Positions 9,718 to 17,491 of a stretch of DNA of 64,000 nt are shown piece by piece. The stretch lies in the NCBI GenBank assembly GCA_951813015.1, contig CATOTG010000001.1, positions 186,001-250,000 of the forward strand, written 5' to 3'. The DNA comes from an uncultured Thermoanaerobaculia bacterium (GTDB taxonomy: Bacteria; Acidobacteriota; Thermoanaerobaculia; Multivoradales; Multivoraceae). Under the pieces are notes generated by a model. The model searched no databases, had not been told where the DNA came from, and worked only from the letters and a program-made list of their open reading frames with translations. A program made the translations under genes and the position numbers. Positions within the stretch are counted from its first letter, which is position 1; each line of letters opens with the position of its first letter.

Positions 9718-9812
9718 ATCGGACGCCAGTTTCCGGTTAACTTCGAAGAGGGGTACCAAGAAGCCGCCTGAATCCCCGAACACTAACCGTCCACGAAACC
9801 GGGGCAACTCCA
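9718..9812 (+). pseudogene. IS3-type orfB 3' remnant with right terminal repeat
   Basis: About 45 bp encode the end of an IS3 orfB (PVNFEEGYQEAA then stop), followed by the terminal sequence ending caactcca. It aligns nearly base for base with the end of the larger copy at 11920-12013. Nothing else of that transposase is left here. Confidence 0.8.
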
Positions 9813-9994
9813 ACCGCCCGCTCCTCGCCGGCCTTGAACGGCACCGGCATAGCGGACCCGCCCACGCCGACCGCCAGCCTCTCTCCGAAGCTGCCGAACA
9901 ACGCCACCACTGGGAAGATTGGCTCGCCGACACCGACGAGAACTTCAGTTCAGGCCCCCCGCGCCCCACGAACCAGACCGACCTCTTCAAGTAG
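9813..9994 (+). pseudogene. C-terminal remnant of a second DrmMI-like methyltransferase
   Basis: The frame up to the TAG at 9992-9994 encodes AEQRHHWEDWL and ends NQTDLFK. The intact drmMI at 931-6396 ends with AEERHRRDDWL and QPDLFD. The resemblance in spacing and in the terminal DLF motif indicates the tail of a paralogous methyltransferase, cut off at its 5' side by the IS3-like end at 9812. It has no start of its own and is not functional. Confidence 0.5.
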
Positions 9995-10073
9995 CAGCTC
10001 CAGCTGAAGGCCGCCATTCCTTCGTCGTGAGGCGTACCTACCGGCCCTCTGTCTCGAGCGCCGGAACCGTCGC

Positions 10074-10421
10074 TTACTCGGTGACGACCGCTTTGATGTA
10101 GGCAAGCACCAGATCGATCGTGACCGCCTGGCCGATTGCCTTGGCCCAGCGAGCCACCCTGCTGCGCCTCTCCGGCGTCCGCATCGTCTCGAGAAAATCA
10201 TGGCCTCCGTTCGTCAACCTCGGATGCACCAGCGAACGGCGGCCACTGACAGCTTGGCGGAGTTCAAAGTCCACCAAGCCAGCCTCCTGCATAAGTACCA
10301 AATGCTCCTCCACGACGGCACCGGAAATGCCATCGACCCGCGGATGCCATTGATTTAATCCCGCTTCCTCGGCCTCAAGCCGCAACAGCAACTCGACGAT
10401 GACGTTCATATCCCGCTTCAT
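10074..10421 (-). CDS. DUF2513-like small protein
   Basis: A 115-residue protein beginning MKRDMNVIVELLLRLEAEEA, with the pattern VVEEHLVLMQEAGLVDFELR then LTNGGHDFLETMR. This is the winged-helix-like arrangement of DUF2513 proteins, which are found in phages and mobile elements. The function of the family is unknown; a DNA-binding or immunity-control role is plausible. It stands alone on the minus strand between IS remnants. Length and start agree with the family. Confidence 0.65.
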   Translation of the reverse strand: MKRDMNVIVELLLRLEAEEAGLNQWHPRVDGISGAVVEEHLVLMQEAGLVDFELRQAVSGRRSLVHPRLTNGGHDFLETMRTPERRSRVARWAKAIGQAVTIDLVLAYIKAVVTE

Positions 10422-10760
10422 CGCCCACCTCCCTGTGCCGGCTGGAGTGCTCCTCCGCCCCCGCCCGGCGATCCCAAGCCCCCACTGTGTTCGACCCGCC
10501 TCTTGGCCGGCGCGGGCAAGCCAAAAGGCGGTTCCTCATCATCTCTGCCGGCTCTGCAGGCCGCGATGCTACAGCTTCCCAAGACTAGCCCCTACGAGCG
10601 TCCTGTAGTCCACCTCCGCATGGCGCGGGTCGATCTGCCGCCTGAGGTCGGCCAAGAGGTCACGATGGCAGTGACGGAGTCTCTTGCCGCTCCCGCATGT
10701 GGGCGGTCAGCGATTCTGCTTTGGGGGGCTGAGGCGCTGTCCGGGGTTCCGCGGTGTTGG
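10422..10760. other. Intergenic, nothing recognised
   Basis: About 340 bp between the DUF2513-like gene and the IS3 left end. Neither strand gives a convincing gene and I see no paired repeats. Confidence 0.5.
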
Positions 10761-10814
10761 TGAGCTTGACCCGGTTCCGTGGACACCTCATTCTTGGAGG
10801 AGGAGGAGTTCACG

Positions 10815-11119
10815 ATGTCACGATCAAGAGCCCGGTACGCCCCGGAGTACCGGCAGCAGCTGGTAGATCTGGTCCGGTCCGGGCGTAGCCCGGACCAACT
10901 GGCTCGCGAGTTCGAGCCGTCAGCGCAGTCGATCCGCAACTGGGTGGCCCAGGCGGACCGGGACGAGGGCCGCCGGAGCGACGGCAGCACGACGGCGGAG
11001 CGCGAGGAGTTGCGGCGGCTGCGCCGGGAGAACCGCCGGTTGCGGGAAGAGCGGGCAATCCTGGCAAAAGCAACGGCCTGGTTCGCTCGGGAGACGGGAC
11101 CGAAGGGGTCTTCCGGTTC

Positions 11120-11123
<4 letters not shown>
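10815..11123 (+). CDS. IS3-family transposase OrfA
   Basis: A 102-residue helix-turn-helix protein (APEYRQQLVDLVRSGRSPDQ) with a C-terminal leucine-zipper-like region (LRRLRRENRRLREERAIL). This is the usual OrfA layout. I chose ATG 10815 because it follows the purine-rich gaggaggaggag by a sensible distance; an in-frame start at 10779 also exists. Its TGA overlaps the orfB ATG (ATGA), where IS3 elements normally make an OrfAB fusion by frameshifting. Confidence 0.85.
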
Positions 11124-11972
<849 letters not shown>

Positions 11973-12013
11973 ATCCCCAAACACTAACCGTCCACGAAAC
12001 CGGGGCAACTCCA

Positions 12014-12430
12014 AAGAAGTCCCTGCACGAGATCTGGATGGCCGAGACCCGCAACGACGCCGAGACGGCCTTCGACTGGTTCCTCAAGACCTACGATGCC
12101 AAGTATCCGAAGGCGACCCACTGCCTGCTCAAGGACCGGGAAGAGCTCCTCGCCTTCTACGACTTCCCAGCCGAGCACTGGGTGCATCTGCGCACCACCA
12201 ATCCCATCGAGTCGACCTTCGCCACGATCCGCCACCGCACAGCCTGCACCAAGGGCTGCGTCAGCCGCAACACCATGCTGGCGATGATCTTCAAGCTCGG
12301 AACCTGCGCCCAGCGACGCTGGCGACGCCTGCGAGGCTTCCGCCACATCGCCAAAGTGATCCGCGATGTCCGCTTCGTTAACGGCATCGAACAAACCGAA
12401 AACGCCGACCACACCGGGAACGCCGCCTGA
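12014..12430 (+). pseudogene. IS256-family (mutator) transposase, C-terminal fragment
   Basis: The frame enters directly from the IS3 end at 12014 (KKSLHEIWMAETR) and runs to the TGA at 12428-12430. FYDFPAEHWVHLRTTNPIES and the final helix-rich tail are characteristic of mutator-type transposases, including the glutamate of the catalytic triad in NPIES. About two thirds of the protein is missing on the 5' side, removed at the junction with IS3. The missing half is not found left of the IS3 element. Confidence 0.85.
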
Positions 12431-12833
12431 TAATCAACCGCCCGTAAACAAAATTTAACCATAGCTCCGTCTCCATTCATGCCTGCGGCTTCAATCTCGG
12501 TCTCCTGATGCGTCAGCTCGTGAGGATCGGAACGCCACGGGCCCTCCAAGGCCGCTCCGCGGCGGTCCGGCGCGCCCTCGCTGGCCCATGTACGCCGCTC
12601 TGGCAGCCCCTTGCAGCGTCAATTCGGCGAATCTTCGCCCGTTGGCTGGGAAACCGCTTCGAGGTGAGACCCGGAATCAACTTCGTCTCTTTCGGTACCG
12701 AGCAACCGCGACTCTGAACCAACCGCCCGGCTCCGGCCGCACGACGACTTCTGCCACGGGCTGTTAGGGGCATTGGACTCTGGCACGGTCAGACCTCAAT
12801 AGGGGTTTTGCCAATACCCGGCTTGAGCGTCCC
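12431..12833. other. Intergenic; IS256 outer end, otherwise nothing recognised
   Basis: The first ~40 bp (AT-richer, aaacaaaatttaacc) are probably the remainder of the IS256 end. The remaining ~360 bp contain no convincing gene. Confidence 0.45.
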
Positions 12834-13265
12834 CTACTTTCTCCTGTGCGATTCCGGCGACATGCTCAAATCCTCAGGGCCATGTATCACACCACCAAAC
12901 GGTGCATCTAGAACACCAACGTGCTCTAGGGGCGGATCGTTCGAACACTCCTCTCGCAACACGACATCACCAGATGAGATTGTAACAGGCAGTCGCTCAC
13001 CCTTGCGGTTCTCTGCCGCGAGATTCGTTGACAGTAGTCTGAACTGGTGTCTCGTTCCTGACGGCGTAAACGACAGCAGATTGTGAGACAGCTTTACGAA
13101 CAAGCCGCGTGGCCGGTACTTCTCGGGTAGCTCCAATAAGCCGCTTGGACCGAATGGACTAGAGACAGGGTTATCCACTAGGATTGCGCGATACCAGCGA
13201 TCCTTCTTGACGCGAAACTGCACGACCTCTTCGTCGGAGGGCAGCACGAACTCTCGCTCACTCAT
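12834..13265 (-). CDS. Unknown 143-residue protein, third gene of an Ntn-hydrolase operon
   Basis: A soluble acidic-to-neutral protein beginning MSEREFVLPSDEEVVQFRVK, with a beta-rich look and no recognised domain. It lies 15 bp downstream of the 92-residue gene on the same strand and shares the lower GC content of this three-gene group. The start ATG at 13265 is well placed. No function can be assigned; its position suggests it works with the Ntn-hydrolase-like protein upstream. Confidence 0.5.
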   Translation of the reverse strand: MSEREFVLPSDEEVVQFRVKKDRWYRAILVDNPVSSPFGPSGLLELPEKYRPRGLFVKLSHNLLSFTPSGTRHQFRLLSTNLAAENRKGERLPVTISSGDVVLREECSNDPPLEHVGVLDAPFGGVIHGPEDLSMSPESHRRK

Positions 13266-13280
13266 GCATCTTACTCCCTA

Positions 13281-13508
13281 CTACTCGCCCGTCTCCGACG
13301 ACGGCTCAGCTTTCGCACCGCGTTGCATGGGTAGTGTAATAGACGCTGACCCCATCTGGTGGTCTATGCTCCAGGGCTCGCCTCGAAGCGCCTTATTCAT
13401 CGCGACGATGTTCGGATCGCTAGCGTCGATCTTCCTGAGGTCGGCAGCAGGCAGAATGTTGCTGTCGAACAAAACTACGCGACCTTCCACTCCGGTTTGT
13501 CGATCCAT
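13281..13508 (-). CDS. Unknown small protein between the Ntn-hydrolase and the 143-residue protein
   Basis: About 75 residues from an ATG at 13508 (MDRQTGVEGRVVLFDSNILP), overlapping the end of the Ntn-hydrolase gene by 34 bp in another frame. A longer frame reaches 13559, but that adds residues antisense-like to the upstream coding region. It has no recognised domain. The overlap and same strand argue for a real, co-translated gene; the short length lowers confidence. Confidence 0.4.
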   Translation of the reverse strand: MDRQTGVEGRVVLFDSNILPAADLRKIDASDPNIVAMNKALRGEPWSIDHQMGSASITLPMQRGAKAEPSSETGE

Positions 13509-14239
13509 TTGAAGCCTCCTCGTTTCGTGATCACGGCGATCCATAACGGGCCGCCGCAAGACGGCGTACCTGGTAGGAATCTGGATGCACCGATTGTCGT
13601 TTGTAGAATGAATGCGGTGAGATCAATCGCATCTTGTACAGGCATGCCCGCGAAAATGTACTGGCCGCGGGCAAGCTTGACTGCACGGCTCCACTCCTCC
13701 TTGGATTCCTGATCGACAAGGGCGATGCTAATCTGGTGGAGAACAGGGTCAATACCGTTGACTAGTCTAGCGAAAATCTCAGGCACTCCGTGCCAGTGGA
13801 CGCTGAAATCGGATGGGCTGACGATCCTCTTAGGCGCGTCGGTTTCGGGAACACTGATTTCCCAAGTCTCCGCGAACTCAGAACCGTCTGAGTATCCGCC
13901 GACGATTGCTCCGAGTTGCGCTTGTGGCAGCCCCCGTTCGTGGAAGTTCGCTGCCAATCTGTTGAGATGAGCTGATAGCGTTTCTGCGGTCTGCTGGACG
14001 GATGTCGATTCGTGTTCCTCGGCAAACTCGCTGAGTACGCTTCCAACTGATCTGGGGCCGATATTGCCACTGCCCCAAGCACCCACGGCCAGTCTCCCAA
14101 TCTGGTGGATCTTCTGTGCATGCTGATAACTCTGCATGACGACTGGCTGCTTGTCAGCAGAAGAGGCCGTTATGGTCGTCTGGCTGTCGGCTCCGATGAC
14201 GAGGGCGTCGTGAACAGTGACGGAAGCGATGATCGACAT
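13475..14239 (-). CDS. Proteasome-like Ntn-hydrolase family protein
   Basis: A 254-residue protein starting MSIIASVTVHDALVIGADSQ. This is the N-terminal strand pattern of proteasome beta/HslV-like Ntn hydrolases, in which residue 2 becomes the nucleophile after Met removal; here it would be Ser2, with Asp17/Asp19 nearby. Further typical features are the glycine-rich turn RLAVGAWGSGNIG and a C-terminal GGPLWIAVITKRGG strand. It heads a three-gene minus-strand operon whose base composition is clearly less GC-rich than the window, so recent transfer is likely. Its substrate is unknown. It could be a stand-alone peptidase or a processing enzyme for its small neighbours. Confidence 0.55.
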   Translation of the reverse strand: MSIIASVTVHDALVIGADSQTTITASSADKQPVVMQSYQHAQKIHQIGRLAVGAWGSGNIGPRSVGSVLSEFAEEHESTSVQQTAETLSAHLNRLAANFHERGLPQAQLGAIVGGYSDGSEFAETWEISVPETDAPKRIVSPSDFSVHWHGVPEIFARLVNGIDPVLHQISIALVDQESKEEWSRAVKLARGQYIFAGMPVQDAIDLTAFILQTTIGASRFLPGTPSCGGPLWIAVITKRGGFKWIDKPEWKVA

Positions 14240-14332
14240 GGGCGTGATGGTCCTCTACATCTTGTGTTCAAGTTCGGATCCTGGCCAAGAGAGCCGCGGA
14301 CCCTATACCCGGCACTTAGGAGAGTCAACAGC

Positions 14333-14822
14333 TCATGCCACTCGCGCCCCCGAAGGCAGCCCGTTCGGCTCGATCAAGTCCCGGTACTTGAGCCGCTTGC
14401 CCACGATCCACGCCGCCACGATCCTCATCTGGTCCAGCGTATCAAGCTCGCGGATGTTCTGCCGACCCCCGAACTCGTCCACGTACCGCTGCAGGTGCTT
14501 CGGGCTGAGCTTGTGGTAGACGCCCTGGTGCGCCCGCTTGAGCATGGACCAGAGCGACTCGATGCCGTTCGTGTGGATGTGCCCGTTCACGTACTCGCCT
14601 ACGGAGTGCCGGATTGTATCATGCTCGTACTCCGTGAGCCCCTCGTAGGCCCGTGCGTCGTCCGTGAAGACCTCCGCACCTGGCTCGACGTGCTCCCGGA
14701 CGAACTCCTGGAGCGTCTCGCCGTCAGTGCTTGAGACGACCCGCACAGCGACCTTTTTCATGTCGCGGTCCTTGACGCCGACCACGGCGGTCTTGGTCAG
14801 CATCTTGCGCTTGTACTTTATG
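14333..14822 (-). pseudogene. IS1595-family (ISXO2-like) transposase, C-terminal fragment
   Basis: The minus-strand frame contains TKTAVVGVKDRD, VFTDDARAYEGL and HTNGIESLWSMLKRAHQGVYH, the catalytic core and NGIE motif of ISXO2-type transposases. Homology starts abruptly at the left end of another IS3-type element at 14823. The N-terminal zinc-binding part is therefore gone, and the apparent upstream codons are antisense to that element. Confidence 0.8.
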
Positions 14823-15170
14823 TGAGGTGGTCCCGGAGAACTGGACAGGTGGCTAAGGTGTACTCCTCGACCGAGAGGAGGAGCAAGGATGAAGAGGAAG
14901 CGTCGGAAGTTCACGGCGGCTTTCAAGTCGAAGGTGGCGCTTGAGGCGCTGCGCGAGGACAAGCCGATTTCGTCGATCGCATCGCGGCAAGGCGTTCACC
15001 CGGATCAGGTCAGCAGTTGGAAGCGGAAGGCGGTCGAGGGGATGCAGGAGACCTTCTCGGCGGGGCCGGAGCGTCGCCGTGACCACGAGGAGGAGATCAG
15101 GGACCTACACGCGAAGATCGGGGAGTTGACGGTCGAGCGGGATTTCTTGTCGAGAGGGCTCGGGCACTGA
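14823..15170 (+). mobile_element. IS3-family element of a second type, 5' part only
   Basis: It begins with tgaggtggtcccggagaac, contains a complete orfA, and then loses similarity right after the orfA stop where orfB should begin. Downstream are IS5-type fragments. A related solo end lies at 41768-41793. Confidence 0.6.
14889..15170 (+). CDS. IS3-family transposase OrfA (second type)
   Basis: A 93-residue HTH protein (RRKFTAAFKSKVALEALRED, ISSIASRQGVHPDQVSSWKR) with a coiled C-terminus (IRDLHAKIGELTVERDFL). It is complete, with a Shine-Dalgarno-like gaggaggagcaagg just before the ATG. Its partner OrfB is missing, so it cannot mobilise the element alone. Confidence 0.8.
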   Translation: MKRKRRKFTAAFKSKVALEALREDKPISSIASRQGVHPDQVSSWKRKAVEGMQETFSAGPERRRDHEEEIRDLHAKIGELTVERDFLSRGLGH

Positions 15171-15640
15171 GCCGGCATCTCGCTCGGCAAGTTCTACAAC
15201 CTGCGCAAGTCCACGACGTACCAGTGCCGCCGCACCACGCTCATTTCTCTGTTGGAAGACACTTGTCGGCGCGCAAGCGCCGGCACAAGGATGTGGATGC
15301 CCGCTGGACGAAGAAGCACGGGGTGTCCGAGTACGGCTACAAGAACCACATCAGGGTGGACCGCGCCCACGGTGCGTTGCTACGAGGTGACGGATGCCGC
15401 CTGCCACGACGGTCAGGTCTTCGAGCAGGTACTCGACGAGCGGAACACGAGCGGCGATGTTTGAGCCGGGGCGGTCCAGGGAAGCTAATCGGAAGAAGTC
15501 GAGGGTCCGAGCTCGGCTGGAACATGTCTTCGGCCACCAGGAGGCCATGGGCGGCAAGCTGGTCAGGACGGTGGGGCTGGGCAGGGCGGAAATGGTGGCC
15601 CGGGCACCCCACGCTTGAATATTCGGCGGTAGACACCGAG
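15171..15640 (+). pseudogene. IS5-family transposase, degenerate fragments
   Basis: Pieces of an IS4/IS5-type transposase are spread over three frames: KDVDARWTKKHGVSEYGYKN (about 15278-15340), CYEVTDAACHDGQVFEQVLD (about 15376-15440) and KSRVRARLEHVFGHQEAMGG (about 15490-15560). The order is right but frameshifts and deletions separate them. The last ~80 bp lead into the upstream region of the next gene. Confidence 0.7.
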
Positions 15641-15648
15641 ATTTCAAG
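15613..15648. promoter_or_regulatory. Inverted repeat (putative operator) upstream of DUF4143 ATPase 1
   Basis: cttgaatattcgg and ccgagatttcaag form a 13-bp inverted repeat with 10 matching positions, separated by about 10 bp. It ends 12 bp before the GTG start. A comparable repeat sits before the related ATPase at 31142. Confidence 0.4.
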
Positions 15649-15660
15649 TATCATCCGTCC

Positions 15661-16821
15661 GTGATCCGGCGCAAGAGGCACGTGGACCGACTGATGGACC
15701 TTCTCGACCGGTATCCGGTCGTGGGGATCCTGGGCGCGCGGCAGATCGGCAAGACGACGCTCGCGAAGGAGGTCCTGGCTCAAAGAGACGAGGAGTCCCA
15801 CTTCTTCGACCTGGAGAGTCCTCGCGATCTCGGGCGGTTGCGGGAACCCGAACTGGCGCTGGAGCGGCTCGAAGGACTCGTCGTCCTCGATGAAGTCCAG
15901 CGGATGCCGGAACTCTTCCCCGTACTCAGGGTTCTGGCCGACCGCCCCGCACGGCGAGCGCGCTTCCTGATCCTGGGAAGCGCCTCGCCGGACCTCGTTC
16001 GTCAGTCGTCGGAATCACTTGCCGGCAGGATCATCTACCACGACCTGACGCCGCTGGATCTGGAAGAGGTGGGAATGCACGATTTCGACCGACTCTGGAT
16101 CCGCGGCGGGTTCCCGCTCTCCTTCCTGGCCGAGTCGGACGCAAGGAGTGCCGAATGGCGTCGGGCCTTCATTCAGGCGTTCCTCGAGCGGGACCTGCCG
16201 CAACTCGGAATCCGGATAGGTGCGGTCACGCTCAGGCGCTTCTGGACGATGCTGGCGCACTGCCACGGCCAGGCCTGGAACAGCTCCCGGTTCGCCTCCT
16301 CGTTCGGCGTCGCGGACACGACGGTGCGCCGCTATCTCGACCTGCTGACATCGACTCTGGTCGTCAGGCAGTGCGGCCCATGGCTGGAGAACGTCGGCAA
16401 GCGGCAGGTGAAATCTCCCAAGGTGTACCTGTCCGATACGGGTCTCCTGCACACTCTCCTCGGTCTCGAAACGAAGGAGGAGGTCGAGTGTCATCCGCAG
16501 CTGGGTGCTTCCTGGGAGGGCTTCCTCATCCAGCAGATCACGGCAAGGCTGGGGGCGCGCAGCGATCAGTGCTACTTCTGGGCCACCCACGCCGGCGCCG
16601 AACTCGACCTCCTTGTGATCGCGGGCAACCGGCGTCTGGGCTTCGAGATCAAGCGTACGGTGAGCCCACGAATCAGCCGGTCGCTACGTTCGGCCATCGG
16701 CACCCTCGGCCTTGAACGGGCATTTGTCGTCCACGGCGGCAGCGAGACGTTTCCGCTGGCGCACAACGTCGAGGCGGTTGCGGCGTCGCGGCTTCTCCTG
16801 GACCTGGCGCCGCTGAGCTGA
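15661..16821 (+). CDS. AAA_14/DUF4143 ATPase
   Basis: A 386-residue protein of the widespread AAA_14 + DUF4143 family. Walker A is GARQIGKTT at residues 25-33 and Walker B is LVVLDEVQRMPELF. The DUF4143 half is recognisable from SWEGFLIQQI and the C-terminal restriction-endonuclease-like core with GAELDLLVI and FEIKRT. The start is GTG 15661. The cellular function of the family is not settled; many members are accessory and scattered near toxin-antitoxin and mobile genes, as here. A homologue lies at 31142-32320. It is probably monocistronic, and an inverted repeat just upstream may be its own operator. Confidence 0.85.
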   Translation: MIRRKRHVDRLMDLLDRYPVVGILGARQIGKTTLAKEVLAQRDEESHFFDLESPRDLGRLREPELALERLEGLVVLDEVQRMPELFPVLRVLADRPARRARFLILGSASPDLVRQSSESLAGRIIYHDLTPLDLEEVGMHDFDRLWIRGGFPLSFLAESDARSAEWRRAFIQAFLERDLPQLGIRIGAVTLRRFWTMLAHCHGQAWNSSRFASSFGVADTTVRRYLDLLTSTLVVRQCGPWLENVGKRQVKSPKVYLSDTGLLHTLLGLETKEEVECHPQLGASWEGFLIQQITARLGARSDQCYFWATHAGAELDLLVIAGNRRLGFEIKRTVSPRISRSLRSAIGTLGLERAFVVHGGSETFPLAHNVEAVAASRLLLDLAPLS

Positions 16822-16972
16822 GCCTCGGACCGTCCGGAGCCACGGTCAGATTGGTCACAAGCAAGTACCCCTTTCGGCACGGCGTCGTGTCCGAGGAGAC
16901 GTGCGGCGCGCCCTCGCTTCGCGGTGAGCGCTGCAGGCAGACGTGAACGTTTCGTATTGCCGAACCGGGGCT

Positions 16973-17191
16973 TCAGCGCTTCTTCGGTCTCGTGGCCGGG
17001 TCGTCTTCGTAGAGCGCCGGATCCGGCGCGACTTCCACCATCTTGCCGTTCTCCACCACGAGAACGCCGGTACCGTGCCGATGTGCATCCCTGTGCGCTC
17101 GTCGCACGGCCCGCTCCATTGCCGCGGGCGCCGCCCGCATGTCGGGATCCTTGAGCTTCGAGACGGGCAGCTCTTGCTTCACCGCTCTCAT
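16973..17191 (-). CDS. Antitoxin-like small protein next to zeta-toxin remnant
   Basis: A 72-residue protein with the segment AVRRAHRDAHRHGTGVLVVE followed by NGKMVEVAP. This resembles small partner proteins encoded with zeta-type kinases, where a helix precedes a short beta hairpin. Its start overlaps the stop of the zeta-like fragment by four bases, typical of a toxin-antitoxin pair. With the toxin truncated, it is now an orphan. Confidence 0.5.
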   Translation of the reverse strand: MRAVKQELPVSKLKDPDMRAAPAAMERAVRRAHRDAHRHGTGVLVVENGKMVEVAPDPALYEDDPATRPKKR

Positions 17192-17460
17192 AGGTACTCT
17201 CCCTCCTCCACCAGAACCAGAGCACGTCCCCGTCTGTCGAGAACCTGCCAGGAGTCTACGAGTTCCCGGTACACGTGCCGGAAGTTCGCCACACTTCTGG
17301 CGAAGCGCCGTCTGACCACTTCTTCAGGAACGCCGTGACCGCCCTGCTTCACCCGCTGCTCCACACGCCTGACCGCTTCCTCCGGCGTGGCCAGAGGCAG
17401 GTAGATCAACTTGACCATGTACCCCCTTATCTGCCAGTAGAGAATCCTGCGCGCAAGGCC
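17188..17460 (-). pseudogene. Zeta-toxin-family kinase, C-terminal fragment
   Basis: The encoded segment (LIYLPLATPEEAVRRVEQRV, QGGHGVPEEVVRRRFARSVANF) matches the C-terminal half of zeta-toxin-like P-loop kinases, which phosphorylate UDP-N-acetylglucosamine. The N-terminal half with the Walker A motif is absent. Homology ends at about 17460, only ~30 bp from the start of the divergent helicase gene. The frame runs on to 17517 but those codons are antisense to the helicase gene start. The toxin is inactive, and the breakpoint coincides with the left edge of the defence cassette. Confidence 0.65.
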
Positions 17461-17491
17461 TTGGGCCTGAGGCGGTAGCCTTGCCGGTTTC

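Larger units (their letters stand above)
6748..9812. mobile_element. IS3-type ends enclosing passenger genes (derivative element)
   Basis: A left terminal sequence starting tgagcttgccccggttt lies at 6748. A right terminal region (end of orfB plus gtccacgaaaccggggc) finishes at 9812. These match the two ends of the nearly complete IS3 copy at 10761-12013. The six bases accgcc flank both sides (6742-6747 and 9813-9818). Between the ends there is no transposase core. Instead there are a nested ISL3 element and two unknown genes. This suggests an IS3 derivative that moved with passengers, though a chance 6-base match plus deletions is possible. Confidence 0.45.

Noticed and set aside
10503..10763. 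86-codon frame before the IS3 element
   Set aside because: No domain, no ribosome site and overlap with the IS left end; it looks like chance.
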